Shown here in pieces: positions 8,284-16,974 of a DNA stretch of 64,000 nucleotides. Below the pieces are notes generated by a model that was not told the origin of the DNA, made no database searches, and saw only the letters and a list, made by a program, of their open reading frames with translations. Source of the stretch: an uncultured Lachnospiraceae bacterium (lineage in GTDB: Bacteria > Bacillota > Clostridia > Lachnospirales > Lachnospiraceae); contig URPH01000014.1 of the NCBI GenBank assembly GCA_900549665.1, positions 3,732 through 67,731 on the forward strand, given 5' to 3'. The position numbers and the translations under genes were made by a program. Positions within the stretch are counted from its first letter, which is position 1; each line of letters opens with the position of its first letter.

Positions 8284-9216
8284 CTAATTCTTTTCAGATG
8301 TAAGCTTATAGAAGACCATACTTACGACTAAAGTAATTACAAACAGAACAACAGAATAAGCGGAAGCTCTACCATAGTTCTGGCTGGGGCCAGCATTGAT
8401 ATAGCTCTTGATCAGCATAACGATTGTTCTTGTAGACTCTACAGTTGTACCTGCAACGTTAACAAGCGGTTTACCTTCGTTGAACAGCTGCGGGATATCA
8501 TACATCTGCAGACCGCCGATTGCTGATGTAACCATTGTAAACTGTAAGATAGGTTTTAACAACGGAACTGTAATCTGGAAGAACTGCTGTCTGGGGGTTG
8601 CACCGTCAACCATTGCTGCTTCATATAATGAAGGATTGATACCCATGATACCGGCGATCAATACGATCATGGTATTTCCATACCACATCCAGAACTGGAT
8701 AAATGCAATAATAAACAGCGACCACCAGCCCTTGGTCAGGACACCCTCATTTCCCGCCAAGCCCATATGTCGCAAGAGCTCTGTCATGGAACCATGAACA
8801 TCAAATAAGCTGTAGAACAATACGGCGATTGTTGCTGCTGTAATGATGTTGGGCATATACATGATGACCTTATAAGCACCCTGTCCTTTTAACTTGTACT
8901 GCATATCTGTAAACCATGCAGCTAACAATAAAGATAAAAGAAGCTGAGGGATAAAGTTCAATAACCACAAGACAATGGTAATAAGCATTGCCTGCCATAC
9001 TTCGCCGTTACCACCAAATACATAGTTGATATAGTTACCGAGACCGAATACAGTTGTTACTTTTTTACGGCCGGTTTTCTTATCAAACATGAATGATTTA
9101 AAAATGGTGTATAACAACGGATAAAACTGAAATACTAAAAACACAATAAAGAATGGTGCAATAAAGAGCAGACCATACTTTCCATATTCAACTGTTTTCT
9201 TTTTATTTTTATTCAC
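8284..9216 (-). CDS. Sugar ABC transporter permease, MalF/UgpA type (copy 2)
   Basis: About 310 residues, six predicted membrane segments, EAA loop EAAMVDGATPRQQFFQITVP. The start chosen is GTG at 9216 (VNKNKKKTVEYGKYG), because GGGAG lies just upstream and copy 1 begins in the same way; an in-frame ATG at 9255 lacks a ribosome site. It sits between the binding-protein gene and the second permease. Confidence 0.9.
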   Translation of the reverse strand: MNKNKKKTVEYGKYGLLFIAPFFIVFLVFQFYPLLYTIFKSFMFDKKTGRKKVTTVFGLGNYINYVFGGNGEVWQAMLITIVLWLLNFIPQLLLSLLLAAWFTDMQYKLKGQGAYKVIMYMPNIITAATIAVLFYSLFDVHGSMTELLRHMGLAGNEGVLTKGWWSLFIIAFIQFWMWYGNTMIVLIAGIMGINPSLYEAAMVDGATPRQQFFQITVPLLKPILQFTMVTSAIGGLQMYDIPQLFNEGKPLVNVAGTTVESTRTIVMLIKSYINAGPSQNYGRASAYSVVLFVITLVVSMVFYKLTSEKN

Positions 9217-9277
9217 ACCGTCACTCCCAATCAGTAAAATTTTTCCCAAACACAAAGCCTAAGCTTTCAATTTAAAA

Positions 9278-9313
9278 CTATGCACCGATGTGCTTACACA
9301 CACCGATGCATAG
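9278..9313 (-). terminator. Intercistronic hairpin after binding-protein gene 2
   Basis: CTATGCATCGGTGTG and CACATCGGTGCATAG (minus-strand reading) form a long stem followed by TTTTAAATT. Like the hairpin at 3249-3284 it separates the binding protein from the permeases, and part of the stem (ATGCATCG) is shared. Likely a leaky terminator or mRNA stabiliser. Confidence 0.65.
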
Positions 9314-9358
9314 CTGATGTTTACTTTCTCAATCCCTATTGGGACAGTTCAGTAATAA

Positions 9359-10789
9359 TTATTCTACTGTGATGTAGTCATATGTAGAAGCAACTTCGTC
9401 TTTTACATACTGTACCGGATCGTCGATTGTTCCAGCATTGTAACCTTCTGAAGCTTTGCCCATGATTGCTTTTAAGTTAGCATCCATGTATGTAGCATTG
9501 CTTAAGTCGATGTCTAATGCAGCCTGAGCCCATGTTTCAACAGGGTTCTGTCCGCCTAAGATATCAGAAGCACCAGCGCCGTCAGCGATAACTTTAGCAA
9601 CAGCTTCTTTGTTGTTTACGAAGTCTTTTGTTTCTTCTTCGATAGAAGCCATCATGTCTGAGTCGCAGCATAATTCATATAATAAGAATGCAGCTAATTC
9701 AGGGTTCGGAGTGTCAGCACCGATACATACATAAGTACCGCCCCAGTGATATCCAACAGGACCCTGGCAAACTCTCCAGTCACCGTATGTAGATGTAGCT
9801 GAATCTTCTGTTGTAGCGATTGACCAGTATACGAACCATGTACATCCGAAGTAACCGAATACATCACCTTCGAAGTTTGCTGACCAAGCATCAGACCACA
9901 TAGATGTCTGATCTGTGTAACCGCCATCGTATAACTTTTTAGCTTTCTCGAAGTAATCAGATACGCAGTCATCTAATGTTAATGTTTCATTTCCGTCTGC
10001 ATCAACTGTTACCCAAGGCTGTGTCTGCTGATCCCAGATAGCATATTTGATATCGTCCGGACCAGATAACATAGCGTATCCAGCTTCTTTCATCTTGTCA
10101 GCTGTGTCAAAGAATGTATCCCAGTCTTTAACATATTCCTGAACTTCTGCAGGATCAGATGTTCCTAATACTTCTTCAGCGATATCTGCACGGTATGTGA
10201 AGTTACCAACTGCAGCCTGCCATGTAACAGCTTTTAAGTTGCCGTCAACAGTACCATACTGAACAGTGTAGTTGTAAGCGTTAGCATACATATCATCTGT
10301 TAAACCAGCATCAGCAAGGTTCATTGTGTAATCACTTTCAGTGAAGTTCTTAGCTACGTCGTTATCAGCAGCGATTAATGAAGGATATTTCTCGTCGCCT
10401 GTTTCGATAGCTGTTTCTACAGCTGTCTGATATGTTCCGTCTGTACCAGAAACACCAAGATTTACGTGCTCTACGTAATCTTTGTATTCAGGATATTTGT
10501 CTAATACTAAGTCAAGACGTGAACCGAATTCATCGTTCCATGAATATGTATAGATCTTTTTGGACTCATCCCATCCGTCTGTTGAAGGAGCTTCCATTGT
10601 AGCTGCTTCTGTAACTTCTGTTGTTTCAGGCTCAGCTTCTTCTTCTGCAACTTCTTCTGTTGTTTCTTCTGTAGCTTCTTCTGTTGTTGTTTCAGCAGGA
10701 GCAGCTTCTTCTGATGAGCTACCGCATCCAACTAATAAAGATGCAACCATAGCTGTTGAAAGTAATACACTTAATAATTTCTTTTTCAT
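9359..10789 (-). CDS. Sugar ABC transporter substrate-binding lipoprotein (copy 2)
   Basis: 476 residues, paralogue of 1787-3223 on the opposite strand. The signal peptide differs by one residue (AMVASLLVGC against AMVAALLVGC), followed by a Thr/Glu-rich acidic linker and a family-1 solute-binding fold. The leader and first 34 codons are nearly identical in DNA to copy 1, but the binding domain differs (for example SWNDEFGSRLDLVLDKYPEY against LWDADGEGKVQTVIDNMPEY). The two importers may therefore take different sugars. It is the first gene of the operon; the cellobiose phosphorylase gene is divergent. Confidence 0.92.
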   Translation of the reverse strand: MKKKLLSVLLSTAMVASLLVGCGSSSEEAAPAETTTEEATEETTEEVAEEEAEPETTEVTEAATMEAPSTDGWDESKKIYTYSWNDEFGSRLDLVLDKYPEYKDYVEHVNLGVSGTDGTYQTAVETAIETGDEKYPSLIAADNDVAKNFTESDYTMNLADAGLTDDMYANAYNYTVQYGTVDGNLKAVTWQAAVGNFTYRADIAEEVLGTSDPAEVQEYVKDWDTFFDTADKMKEAGYAMLSGPDDIKYAIWDQQTQPWVTVDADGNETLTLDDCVSDYFEKAKKLYDGGYTDQTSMWSDAWSANFEGDVFGYFGCTWFVYWSIATTEDSATSTYGDWRVCQGPVGYHWGGTYVCIGADTPNPELAAFLLYELCCDSDMMASIEEETKDFVNNKEAVAKVIADGAGASDILGGQNPVETWAQAALDIDLSNATYMDANLKAIMGKASEGYNAGTIDDPVQYVKDEVASTYDYITVE

Positions 10790-10875
10790 TCTTTTTCATT
10801 CCTCCTATAAAGATTGTTTTGAAATAAGTGTGTTAATAAGTAGTGCATTTATAAAAAGTTATCTGTAAGATAACT
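10688..10875. repeat. Right arm of 188-bp near-perfect inverted repeat
   Basis: Inverted partner of 1701-1888 with five mismatches. It contains the start of binding-protein gene 2, its ribosome site, leader and the palindrome at 10857-10875. Sequence outward of the palindrome is unrelated to that at the left arm. Confidence 0.9.
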
Positions 10876-10899
10876 CAATGCCAAAAAATAAATTGTCAA
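10857..10899 (-). promoter_or_regulatory. Candidate promoter and palindromic operator of ABC operon 2
   Basis: On the minus strand TTGACA (10894-10899) could be a -35 box, with the palindrome AGTTATCTTACAGATAACT (10857-10875) falling at the -10 position. The -10 match is poor, so an activator or repressor at the palindrome is likely. At operon 1 no TTGACA lies at the matching position, because homology ends at the palindrome. Confidence 0.4.
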
Positions 10900-11412
10900 G
10901 GTCCGGGAAAATACTGTCATTTTTTCCCTTGATGTTTCGGACAAAATGTACATTAAATTCCTTTGACAAGTGTTACTTTATTACATTTTATCCAAAAAAG
11001 CAAGTGTTTTATTAGATTTTTTGTACACTTTGATTCTTTTTGTAACTATTTACCAATTTTAACGTTTGGCTTTTGTGTCTTTGTACATATTTTGTTCATA
11101 ATTTATTCATATTTTAATTTCAATATGACAGTTTGTCAATAGCTTTGGATAATTTTATGGAAAATACATATTTTACTGCTTGTATACAGGTTGTATTTAC
11201 TGCGATTGGAACGCACCCGGTCAACCGCCACTGTACCAAACGTGAGTCCTCCATACAGCTTTAGATAAAGCCTCTCCTGATTCCCCCTCTTTTCATAGCG
11301 AAAAAAAGGCATTATATATATAGAAGAAAGTCGTGCGCGCACACGGTCTTTTTTACCCCGTTTTTCTATAAATTTATACGTCAAAATCCCTCCCGGCAGT
11401 CAAAGAATCATC
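10900..11412. other. A/T-rich intergenic region between ABC operon 2 and GH94 gene
   Basis: About 500 bp without a convincing gene. It holds many TGTACA/TTTTGT-type runs but no riboswitch or T-box that I recognise. A minus-strand 82-codon frame at 11136-11384 has no family features and no clear ribosome site. The length suggests regulatory DNA for the two divergent sugar operons. Confidence 0.5.
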
Positions 11413-11441
11413 TTGATTTTACATATTCCATTCTGTATAAT
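11413..11441 (+). promoter_or_regulatory. Promoter of the cellobiose phosphorylase gene
   Basis: TTGATT (11413-11418), a 17-base spacer and a consensus TATAAT (11436-11441) fit a housekeeping sigma promoter. The predicted start near 11448 gives a leader of about 58 bases. Confidence 0.8.
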
Positions 11442-11505
11442 TTTTCTATGGATTGTCTTGGGGGACAACTCTATCAAAATAATATTTTGAAAGGAAATTT
11501 GCTTT

Positions 11506-13989
11506 ATGAAATTCGGTTACTTTGATGACGCCAACAAAGAATACGTCATCACCTCACCAAGGACACCTTATCCGTGGATCAACTACCTCGGTACCCAGGG
11601 GTTCTTTTCATTAATCTCTAACACTGCAGGCGGTTATTCTTTCTACAAGGATGCTCGTCTCAGAAGAATCACACGTTATCGTTATAATAATGTTCCGATT
11701 GATATGGGTGGTCGTTACTTTTATATTAATGATAATGGTACTGTCTGGAATCCCGGCTGGTCTCCGGTCAAAACAGAGCTTGACTCTTATGAATGCCGTC
11801 ATGGCATGGGATACACCATCATTACCGGCAAAAAGAATGATTTAAAGGCCGAGGCTACTTTCTTCGTACCTCAGGATTACAACGGCGAAGTCCAGCAGCT
11901 CGTTCTTACCAATGAAGGTTCTGCTTCCAAAACTTTCTCACTCTTCTCTTTTGCGGAATGGTGTTTATGGGATGCGCAGGATGACTGCACAAACTTCCAG
12001 AGAAACTTTTCTACAGGCCGTGTTGAAGTAGTAGGTTCTACTATTTATCACAAAACAGAATACAGAGACAGACGTGATCACTTTGCTTTCTACACCGTCA
12101 ATGATGAAATCGACGGATATGATACAGACAGAGATGCTTTCATCGGTCTTTACAACGGATTCAACGATCCTCAGGCCGTACTTGCCGACAAGCCTTCCAA
12201 CTCTTTTGCAGATGGCTGGTCTCCGATCGCCTCTCATTACAAAAAGATCACGCTTGCTCCCGGCGAAAGCAAGACTTTGGTATTTATCCTTGGTTACGTT
12301 GAGATGCCCGTTGCCGAAAAATTTGAGGCAGACGGCAAGACCATCAACAAGACAAAAGCACTGGCTATGATCGAGCAGTACAACACTCCCCAAAAGGTTG
12401 CTGCAGGTCTTGCAGAATTAAAGGCAAGCTGGGATAAATTACTCAGCATCCTCAATGTTGATACTCCGGATGACAAGGTCAACCGTATGGTTAATATTTG
12501 GAACCAGTATCAGTGTATGGTTACCTTCAACTTATCACGTTCTGCTTCTTATTTCGAATCCGGTATCGGCCGTGGAATGGGCTTCCGTGATTCCAACCAG
12601 GACGTTCTTGGTTTCGTACATCAGATCCCGGATCGTGCAAGAGAGCGTATCATCGACATCGCTTCTACACAGTTCCCGGACGGCGGATGCTATCATCAGT
12701 ATCAGCCTCTTACCAAAAAAGGTAACGCCGACATCGGTGGCGACTTCTCTGATGACCCGTTGTGGCTGATTCTTTCTGTTTCTGCATACATCAAAGAAAC
12801 AGGTGACTGGACCATCCTCGAAGAAATGGTTCCTTATGACAACGATATGACAATTGCTCAGACAATGCTTGAGCACTTAAAGGTTTCCTTCTATCACATT
12901 GTAGACAATCTCGGACCTCACGGTCTTCCTCTTGCAATGCGTGCTGACTGGAACGACTGTATCAACCTTTCATGCTTCTCAGACACTCCCGGTGAAAGCT
13001 TCCAGACTTACACCAATCCGAAGTTTGCTGCAGAAGGCGGTTATTCAAAGGTTGCCGAATCTGTTATGGTTGCTACACTCTTTACCTATGCAGGTCCCAA
13101 CTATGTTGAGATCTTAAAGCACCTTGGCAAAGATGATGAAGCTGCTGCTGCTCAGGCTGAGATCGACAAGATGAAGAAAAACGTCATGGAATCTGCATGG
13201 GATGGTGACTGGTTCTTACGTGCATACGATGCCAACGGCGAAAAGATGGGTTCCAAAGAATGTGAAGAAGGTCAGATCTTCATCGAGCCTCAGGGCTTTG
13301 CCATCATGTCAGAAATCGGCAAAGATCAGGGCGCTGACTTAAAGACCTTGGAAGCAATCGACAAACGTTTAAATACCGAATACGGTCTTGTATTAAACAA
13401 TCCTGCATTCACCAAATACTATGTTCAGTATGGTGAGATTTCTACATATCCGGGCGGATACAAAGAAAACGCAGGTATCTTTACACACAACAATGCATGG
13501 ATCATCTGTGCTGCTGCATATGCAGGAAAAGGCGATCAGGCATTCAAGTATTATTCAGAAATCGCTCCTGCTTTTACAGAGGAGACATCTGATATCCACA
13601 AGACAGAGCCTTATGTATACGGCCAGATGATCGGTGGTAAGGATGCCGGCTCCGATATCGGACTTCCGGGCAACCACTTCGGCCAGGGCAAAAACTCATG
13701 GCTTACCGGTACTGCTGCATGGAACATGGTAGCAATTTCACAGTATATCTTAGGTGTACAGGCTGACTTCGACGGATTAAAGATCGATCCTTCTATCCCT
13801 TCAGCTTGGGATGGTTTATCAGCTTCCCGTCAGTTCCGCGGTGCAACTTACGATATCAAGGTTTCCAACCCTGATCACGTATGCAAGGGTGTTAAGAGCG
13901 TAACTGTTGATGGCAATGCTATCGAGGGCAACGTTCTCCCTGTATTCGGTGACGGCGCAGCTCACAAGGTTGAAGTTGTTATGGGCTAA
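11506..13989 (+). CDS. Cellobiose phosphorylase (GH94)
   Basis: Cytoplasmic enzyme (EC 2.4.1.20) that splits cellobiose with phosphate into glucose 1-phosphate and glucose, saving ATP. At 827 residues it fits the family length. The N-terminus (MKFGYFDDANKEYVITSPRT and onward through RLRRITRYRYNNVPIDMGG) closely follows clostridial Cbp as I recall it. Residues 1-300 are the beta-sandwich domain and 320-760 the (alpha/alpha)6 barrel; DWND at 481-484 contains the expected general-acid Asp. No signal peptide is present. A strong promoter precedes it and a terminator follows, so it is probably a single-gene unit. Cellodextrin phosphorylase is a less likely alternative because those proteins are usually longer. 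Confidence 0.95.
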   Translation: MKFGYFDDANKEYVITSPRTPYPWINYLGTQGFFSLISNTAGGYSFYKDARLRRITRYRYNNVPIDMGGRYFYINDNGTVWNPGWSPVKTELDSYECRHGMGYTIITGKKNDLKAEATFFVPQDYNGEVQQLVLTNEGSASKTFSLFSFAEWCLWDAQDDCTNFQRNFSTGRVEVVGSTIYHKTEYRDRRDHFAFYTVNDEIDGYDTDRDAFIGLYNGFNDPQAVLADKPSNSFADGWSPIASHYKKITLAPGESKTLVFILGYVEMPVAEKFEADGKTINKTKALAMIEQYNTPQKVAAGLAELKASWDKLLSILNVDTPDDKVNRMVNIWNQYQCMVTFNLSRSASYFESGIGRGMGFRDSNQDVLGFVHQIPDRARERIIDIASTQFPDGGCYHQYQPLTKKGNADIGGDFSDDPLWLILSVSAYIKETGDWTILEEMVPYDNDMTIAQTMLEHLKVSFYHIVDNLGPHGLPLAMRADWNDCINLSCFSDTPGESFQTYTNPKFAAEGGYSKVAESVMVATLFTYAGPNYVEILKHLGKDDEAAAAQAEIDKMKKNVMESAWDGDWFLRAYDANGEKMGSKECEEGQIFIEPQGFAIMSEIGKDQGADLKTLEAIDKRLNTEYGLVLNNPAFTKYYVQYGEISTYPGGYKENAGIFTHNNAWIICAAAYAGKGDQAFKYYSEIAPAFTEETSDIHKTEPYVYGQMIGGKDAGSDIGLPGNHFGQGKNSWLTGTAAWNMVAISQYILGVQADFDGLKIDPSIPSAWDGLSASRQFRGATYDIKVSNPDHVCKGVKSVTVDGNAIEGNVLPVFGDGAAHKVEVVMG

Positions 13990-14017
13990 TCCCTGTTAGG
14001 AAATGTAAAGTTATAAC

Positions 14018-14049
14018 AAAAAGGACAGATCCAAGTGGTCTGTCCTTTT
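14018..14049. terminator. Bidirectional terminator after GH94 gene
   Basis: AAAAAGGACAGA and TCTGTCCTTTT form a stem with a 9-base loop and T-runs on both strands. It serves the GH94 gene and the convergent cardiolipin synthase gene. Confidence 0.9.
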
Positions 14050-14079
14050 CTGATTTCTAATCCTGCATTCGTTTCTCTT

Positions 14080-15762
14080 TTATAAGAGGGGTCCGAACAA
14101 CCGGCATACCTTACCGCACATCCTGTTAAAGAGCGGCAGTTTTTTATAATCTCCTTTGTAAAACTCCTGACACTTGTCAAATGTGTCGATAAAATCCTTT
14201 TTGATATTCCCAACAACCGGATTGTTGTATATAAAGGTTGCACATTCAAAGTGTTCGTAAAGACTTCTGAAATCCAGATTGATGGATCCGACAACCGCCT
14301 TGCAATCATCAGAAACAAACATCTTGGCATGCACAAATCCCGGTGTAAATTCAAATATCCGTACTCCCGCCTCAATCAACTGCGTATAGTACGTATGCGC
14401 AACATCAAATACGATCTTTTTATCCGGAATGTGCGGCATAATAATACGGACATCCACACCTCTCTGTGCCGCAAAGCAAAGCCCTGTTATGATCTCATTT
14501 TCGGGTATCAGGTAAGGTGTCATGATCCAGACATAATCCCTTGCCTTGTTCAGGATATCCAGATATACTTCCTCAGCCACATCTTCCCCATTGCAGGGAT
14601 CGTCATTGTAGGGAATCACATACCCCAGACTATCTGTTCTTGTCCACACATCCCCGGCTTCTTCCGTTTCACAAGCTTCTGCAGGTTTTGTTGCAGCATC
14701 CGTATCCTGTTCTGACGCAGTGTCCAACAGGTATTTATCATAGTCCTCAACTTCTGCGGTAAACATCCCCCACATTTGTAAAAACATTGCAGTAAAGCTC
14801 TTAACAGCATCACCTCTGAGCCTGACCGCCGTATCCTTCCAGTATCCAAACCGTTCCTTCAGATTGACATATTCATCTGCAAGATTGATACCTCCGTTAT
14901 ATGCCACCTTTCCATCGATTACCACAATTTTGCGGTGGTCACGGTAATTTTGATGGGATGACAAAAATGGTCTGACCGGTGAAAACACCCTTGCCTTGAT
15001 ACCGTACTCAGCCAGTTTTTTCGTATAATGGGTGGGCAGTGCCGTCATCGAATTGAACCCATCATACAGCAGTCTGACCTCCACTCCCGCAGCTGCCTTT
15101 TTTTTCAATGCTTCAAGCACAGTATCCCACACATAGCCTTTATTGATAATGAAATACTCCATAAAAATATATTGCTCTGCTTTTTCAATCTCCACCAGAA
15201 GATCATCGATCTTTGACCGTCCGTCAGGAAAAAACTCTACCTCGGTATTGGTATAGGAAGGCAGATGATTGACATGCTCTATATAATAAGACAGATCCGA
15301 AATCGGCACCTGCTCATCCTTCATCTTAGCCTTTAATCCGTCCGGCATTTTCAGATAAGGCGCCGTTTCGTCAATCCGCTTTTTAAGCCCCTTTGACTGT
15401 CCAAAACGAACCGGATTGGCTGTGATAAAAACATACAGTATCACACCAAATACAGGGGTCAGACTAAGCGGCAGCATCCACATCAGCTTAAAAGCCGGAT
15501 TTTCTTTGCTGTTTATGATCACAATGACGCAAAGTGCGGCACAGATATTGAAAAAATACAACCACCATTTGGCATTGGCGGCATTCATACGTTCCAGCAA
15601 AACAAACAACAGATAAATCTGTCCCAGCATAATGATAACAGTCAACATGATACGGCTGAAAATCAGCTTGAAAATTGCCCGCAATCCGCTGTTTTTTGCC
15701 TTAACTGCCTTACTCTTGAAATATTCCGATTTTTTCACTTTATTTCCATTTAAAGAATCCAT
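14080..15762 (-). CDS. cls: Cardiolipin synthase (phospholipase D family)
   Basis: Membrane enzyme that joins two phosphatidylglycerol molecules into cardiolipin. About 560 residues with two N-terminal membrane segments (FSRIMLTVIIMLGQIYLLFV and a second hydrophobic stretch) and two HKD motifs: HRKIVVID with GGINLADEY downstream, and HAKMFVSD with GSINLDFRS. The ATG at 15762 is preferred over 15771 because AAAGGA lies 8 bases before it. An acidic insert between the two HKD halves (around EQDTDAATKPAEACETEEAG) is poorly conserved in the family. It converges on the GH94 gene and appears monocistronic. Confidence 0.93.
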   Translation of the reverse strand: MDSLNGNKVKKSEYFKSKAVKAKNSGLRAIFKLIFSRIMLTVIIMLGQIYLLFVLLERMNAANAKWWLYFFNICAALCVIVIINSKENPAFKLMWMLPLSLTPVFGVILYVFITANPVRFGQSKGLKKRIDETAPYLKMPDGLKAKMKDEQVPISDLSYYIEHVNHLPSYTNTEVEFFPDGRSKIDDLLVEIEKAEQYIFMEYFIINKGYVWDTVLEALKKKAAAGVEVRLLYDGFNSMTALPTHYTKKLAEYGIKARVFSPVRPFLSSHQNYRDHRKIVVIDGKVAYNGGINLADEYVNLKERFGYWKDTAVRLRGDAVKSFTAMFLQMWGMFTAEVEDYDKYLLDTASEQDTDAATKPAEACETEEAGDVWTRTDSLGYVIPYNDDPCNGEDVAEEVYLDILNKARDYVWIMTPYLIPENEIITGLCFAAQRGVDVRIIMPHIPDKKIVFDVAHTYYTQLIEAGVRIFEFTPGFVHAKMFVSDDCKAVVGSINLDFRSLYEHFECATFIYNNPVVGNIKKDFIDTFDKCQEFYKGDYKKLPLFNRMCGKVCRLFGPLL

Positions 15763-15804
15763 AAGCACCATCCTTTATTTATGCCCGGACACAAAACAAT
15801 CCGG

Positions 15805-15902
15805 CATCAAAGCAGCTCCCACAATTCTCAAACATCCGAAATCCACTGATTTACTGCGAAATCGCTACTTTCTCATGTTTGGCGGGTCGACCCTGATATC
15901 AT
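15805..15902 (+). repeat. MITE-like intergenic repeat, copy R1 (internally deleted)
   Basis: Shares the core TTCTCAAACATCCGAAATCC, the TTACTGCG hairpin segment and CATGTTTGGCGGGTC with R4 (43224-43429), then jumps straight to the terminal GACCCTGATATCAT. The left end is missing. A further TCAGGGTCAAAACG end fragment lies at 15931-15944 in the opposite orientation. Confidence 0.8.
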
Positions 15903-15953
15903 AATAACCAAGTATAACATATCTATCCTGTCAGGGTCAAAACGCAAGCTGAT

Positions 15954-15979
15954 AAAATGCAGGAATAAAATGCAGGAAT
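15954..15979. repeat. 13-bp tandem duplication
   Basis: AAAATGCAGGAAT occurs twice in direct succession beside the R1 repeat fragments, upstream of the MerR gene. No function is apparent. Confidence 0.6.
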
Positions 15980-16137
15980 ATATCATTGATATCGATCCCG
16001 GATATATGTATTAGCATGATAGATTGAAGCAGCTTAAGACAGAATATAAAATATCAGTAAACAAATGTCACATTTTTTGGTAAAATAGATAAGAATACAT
16101 ATATCAGGCAACAAAAAATGATCAGGACGAGGTTTAT

Positions 16138-16938
16138 ATGAAGGGTTATTTATCAATCGGAAAAGTTTCCAAAGCAAAAAATGTCAGTATCAAATCACTT
16201 CGTTATTATGATGAGATCGGTATTTTCAAACCGGCTCTGACGGACCACAAGACCGGCTACCGTTATTACAAGGCCGATCAGCTTTATATTCTGGACGCCA
16301 TCTCCCTTTGCATTGAGCTGGGCATCCCGTTAAAAAGCATGTCCCGGTATTGTGATAAGCACGGCAAACCGGATTTACAACGTCTGCTTGGTGATGCCAA
16401 ATCCCTTGCCGAGACCCGGATCCGCTCCATGTATCAGGGTCTGGAAACTTTGCAAAATACCATCAACACCTTACAAAACCACCCTGATCTTGTCATTCCT
16501 GCCGGATGTATGCAAAAGACATTGCTCTCCCGCACAGTCCTGACCATTCCGTTTGATGAATATACAGATGCATTTCATTATAATCCCAAGCTTTTGTCCC
16601 TCTTTGTGGGAGCCCAGAAGCAGGGACTTGCCGCATCCTATCCGTCCGGTCTGATCTATGATTACCACAAAGGGCAGGTGCAGAAATATGTCTTTATCCA
16701 TGTTGCACCCTTAGCTGAGGCCGCCGGTGACTGGGGACGTCACATAGATGGCATACGTACTCTGCCGTCCGGCATCTATGCTTACAGGCAGCATGCCACA
16801 CATATGATCGAGGATGCCGCACAGGTGTTTGACCTCAACAAACAGGCACTTAAAAACTGCACGATCATCGAAACCGACCTGTTAAAGGATGAAAAGGAAA
16901 AAACAGGTATGAACTATGAGCTGCAGCTTCTTATGTAA
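16138..16938 (+). CDS. MerR-family regulator with GyrI-like effector domain
   Basis: Transcription regulator of 266 residues. The N-terminal winged helix reads YLSIGKVSKAKNVSIKSLRY followed by YDEIGIFKPALTDHKTGYRYY, the MerR signature. A helical linker (about 80-120) leads to a C-terminal region resembling GyrI/BmrR small-molecule-binding domains. No metal-binding cysteine pattern is seen, so a drug or metabolite effector is more likely than a metal. The SGNH hydrolase gene starts 36 bp downstream on the same strand and is probably co-transcribed. Confidence 0.85.
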   Translation: MKGYLSIGKVSKAKNVSIKSLRYYDEIGIFKPALTDHKTGYRYYKADQLYILDAISLCIELGIPLKSMSRYCDKHGKPDLQRLLGDAKSLAETRIRSMYQGLETLQNTINTLQNHPDLVIPAGCMQKTLLSRTVLTIPFDEYTDAFHYNPKLLSLFVGAQKQGLAASYPSGLIYDYHKGQVQKYVFIHVAPLAEAAGDWGRHIDGIRTLPSGIYAYRQHATHMIEDAAQVFDLNKQALKNCTIIETDLLKDEKEKTGMNYELQLLM

Positions 16939-16974
16939 TAAATGATCTAAAATCAAACAAAGGATACGATTATC

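Noticed and set aside
11136..11384. 82-codon minus-strand frame in the GH94 upstream region
   Set aside because: No family features, no clear ribosome site and odd composition; treated as regulatory DNA.
16000..16137. Possible riboswitch before the MerR gene
   Set aside because: No conserved aptamer core recognised; only repeats and A/T-rich promoter-like sequence.
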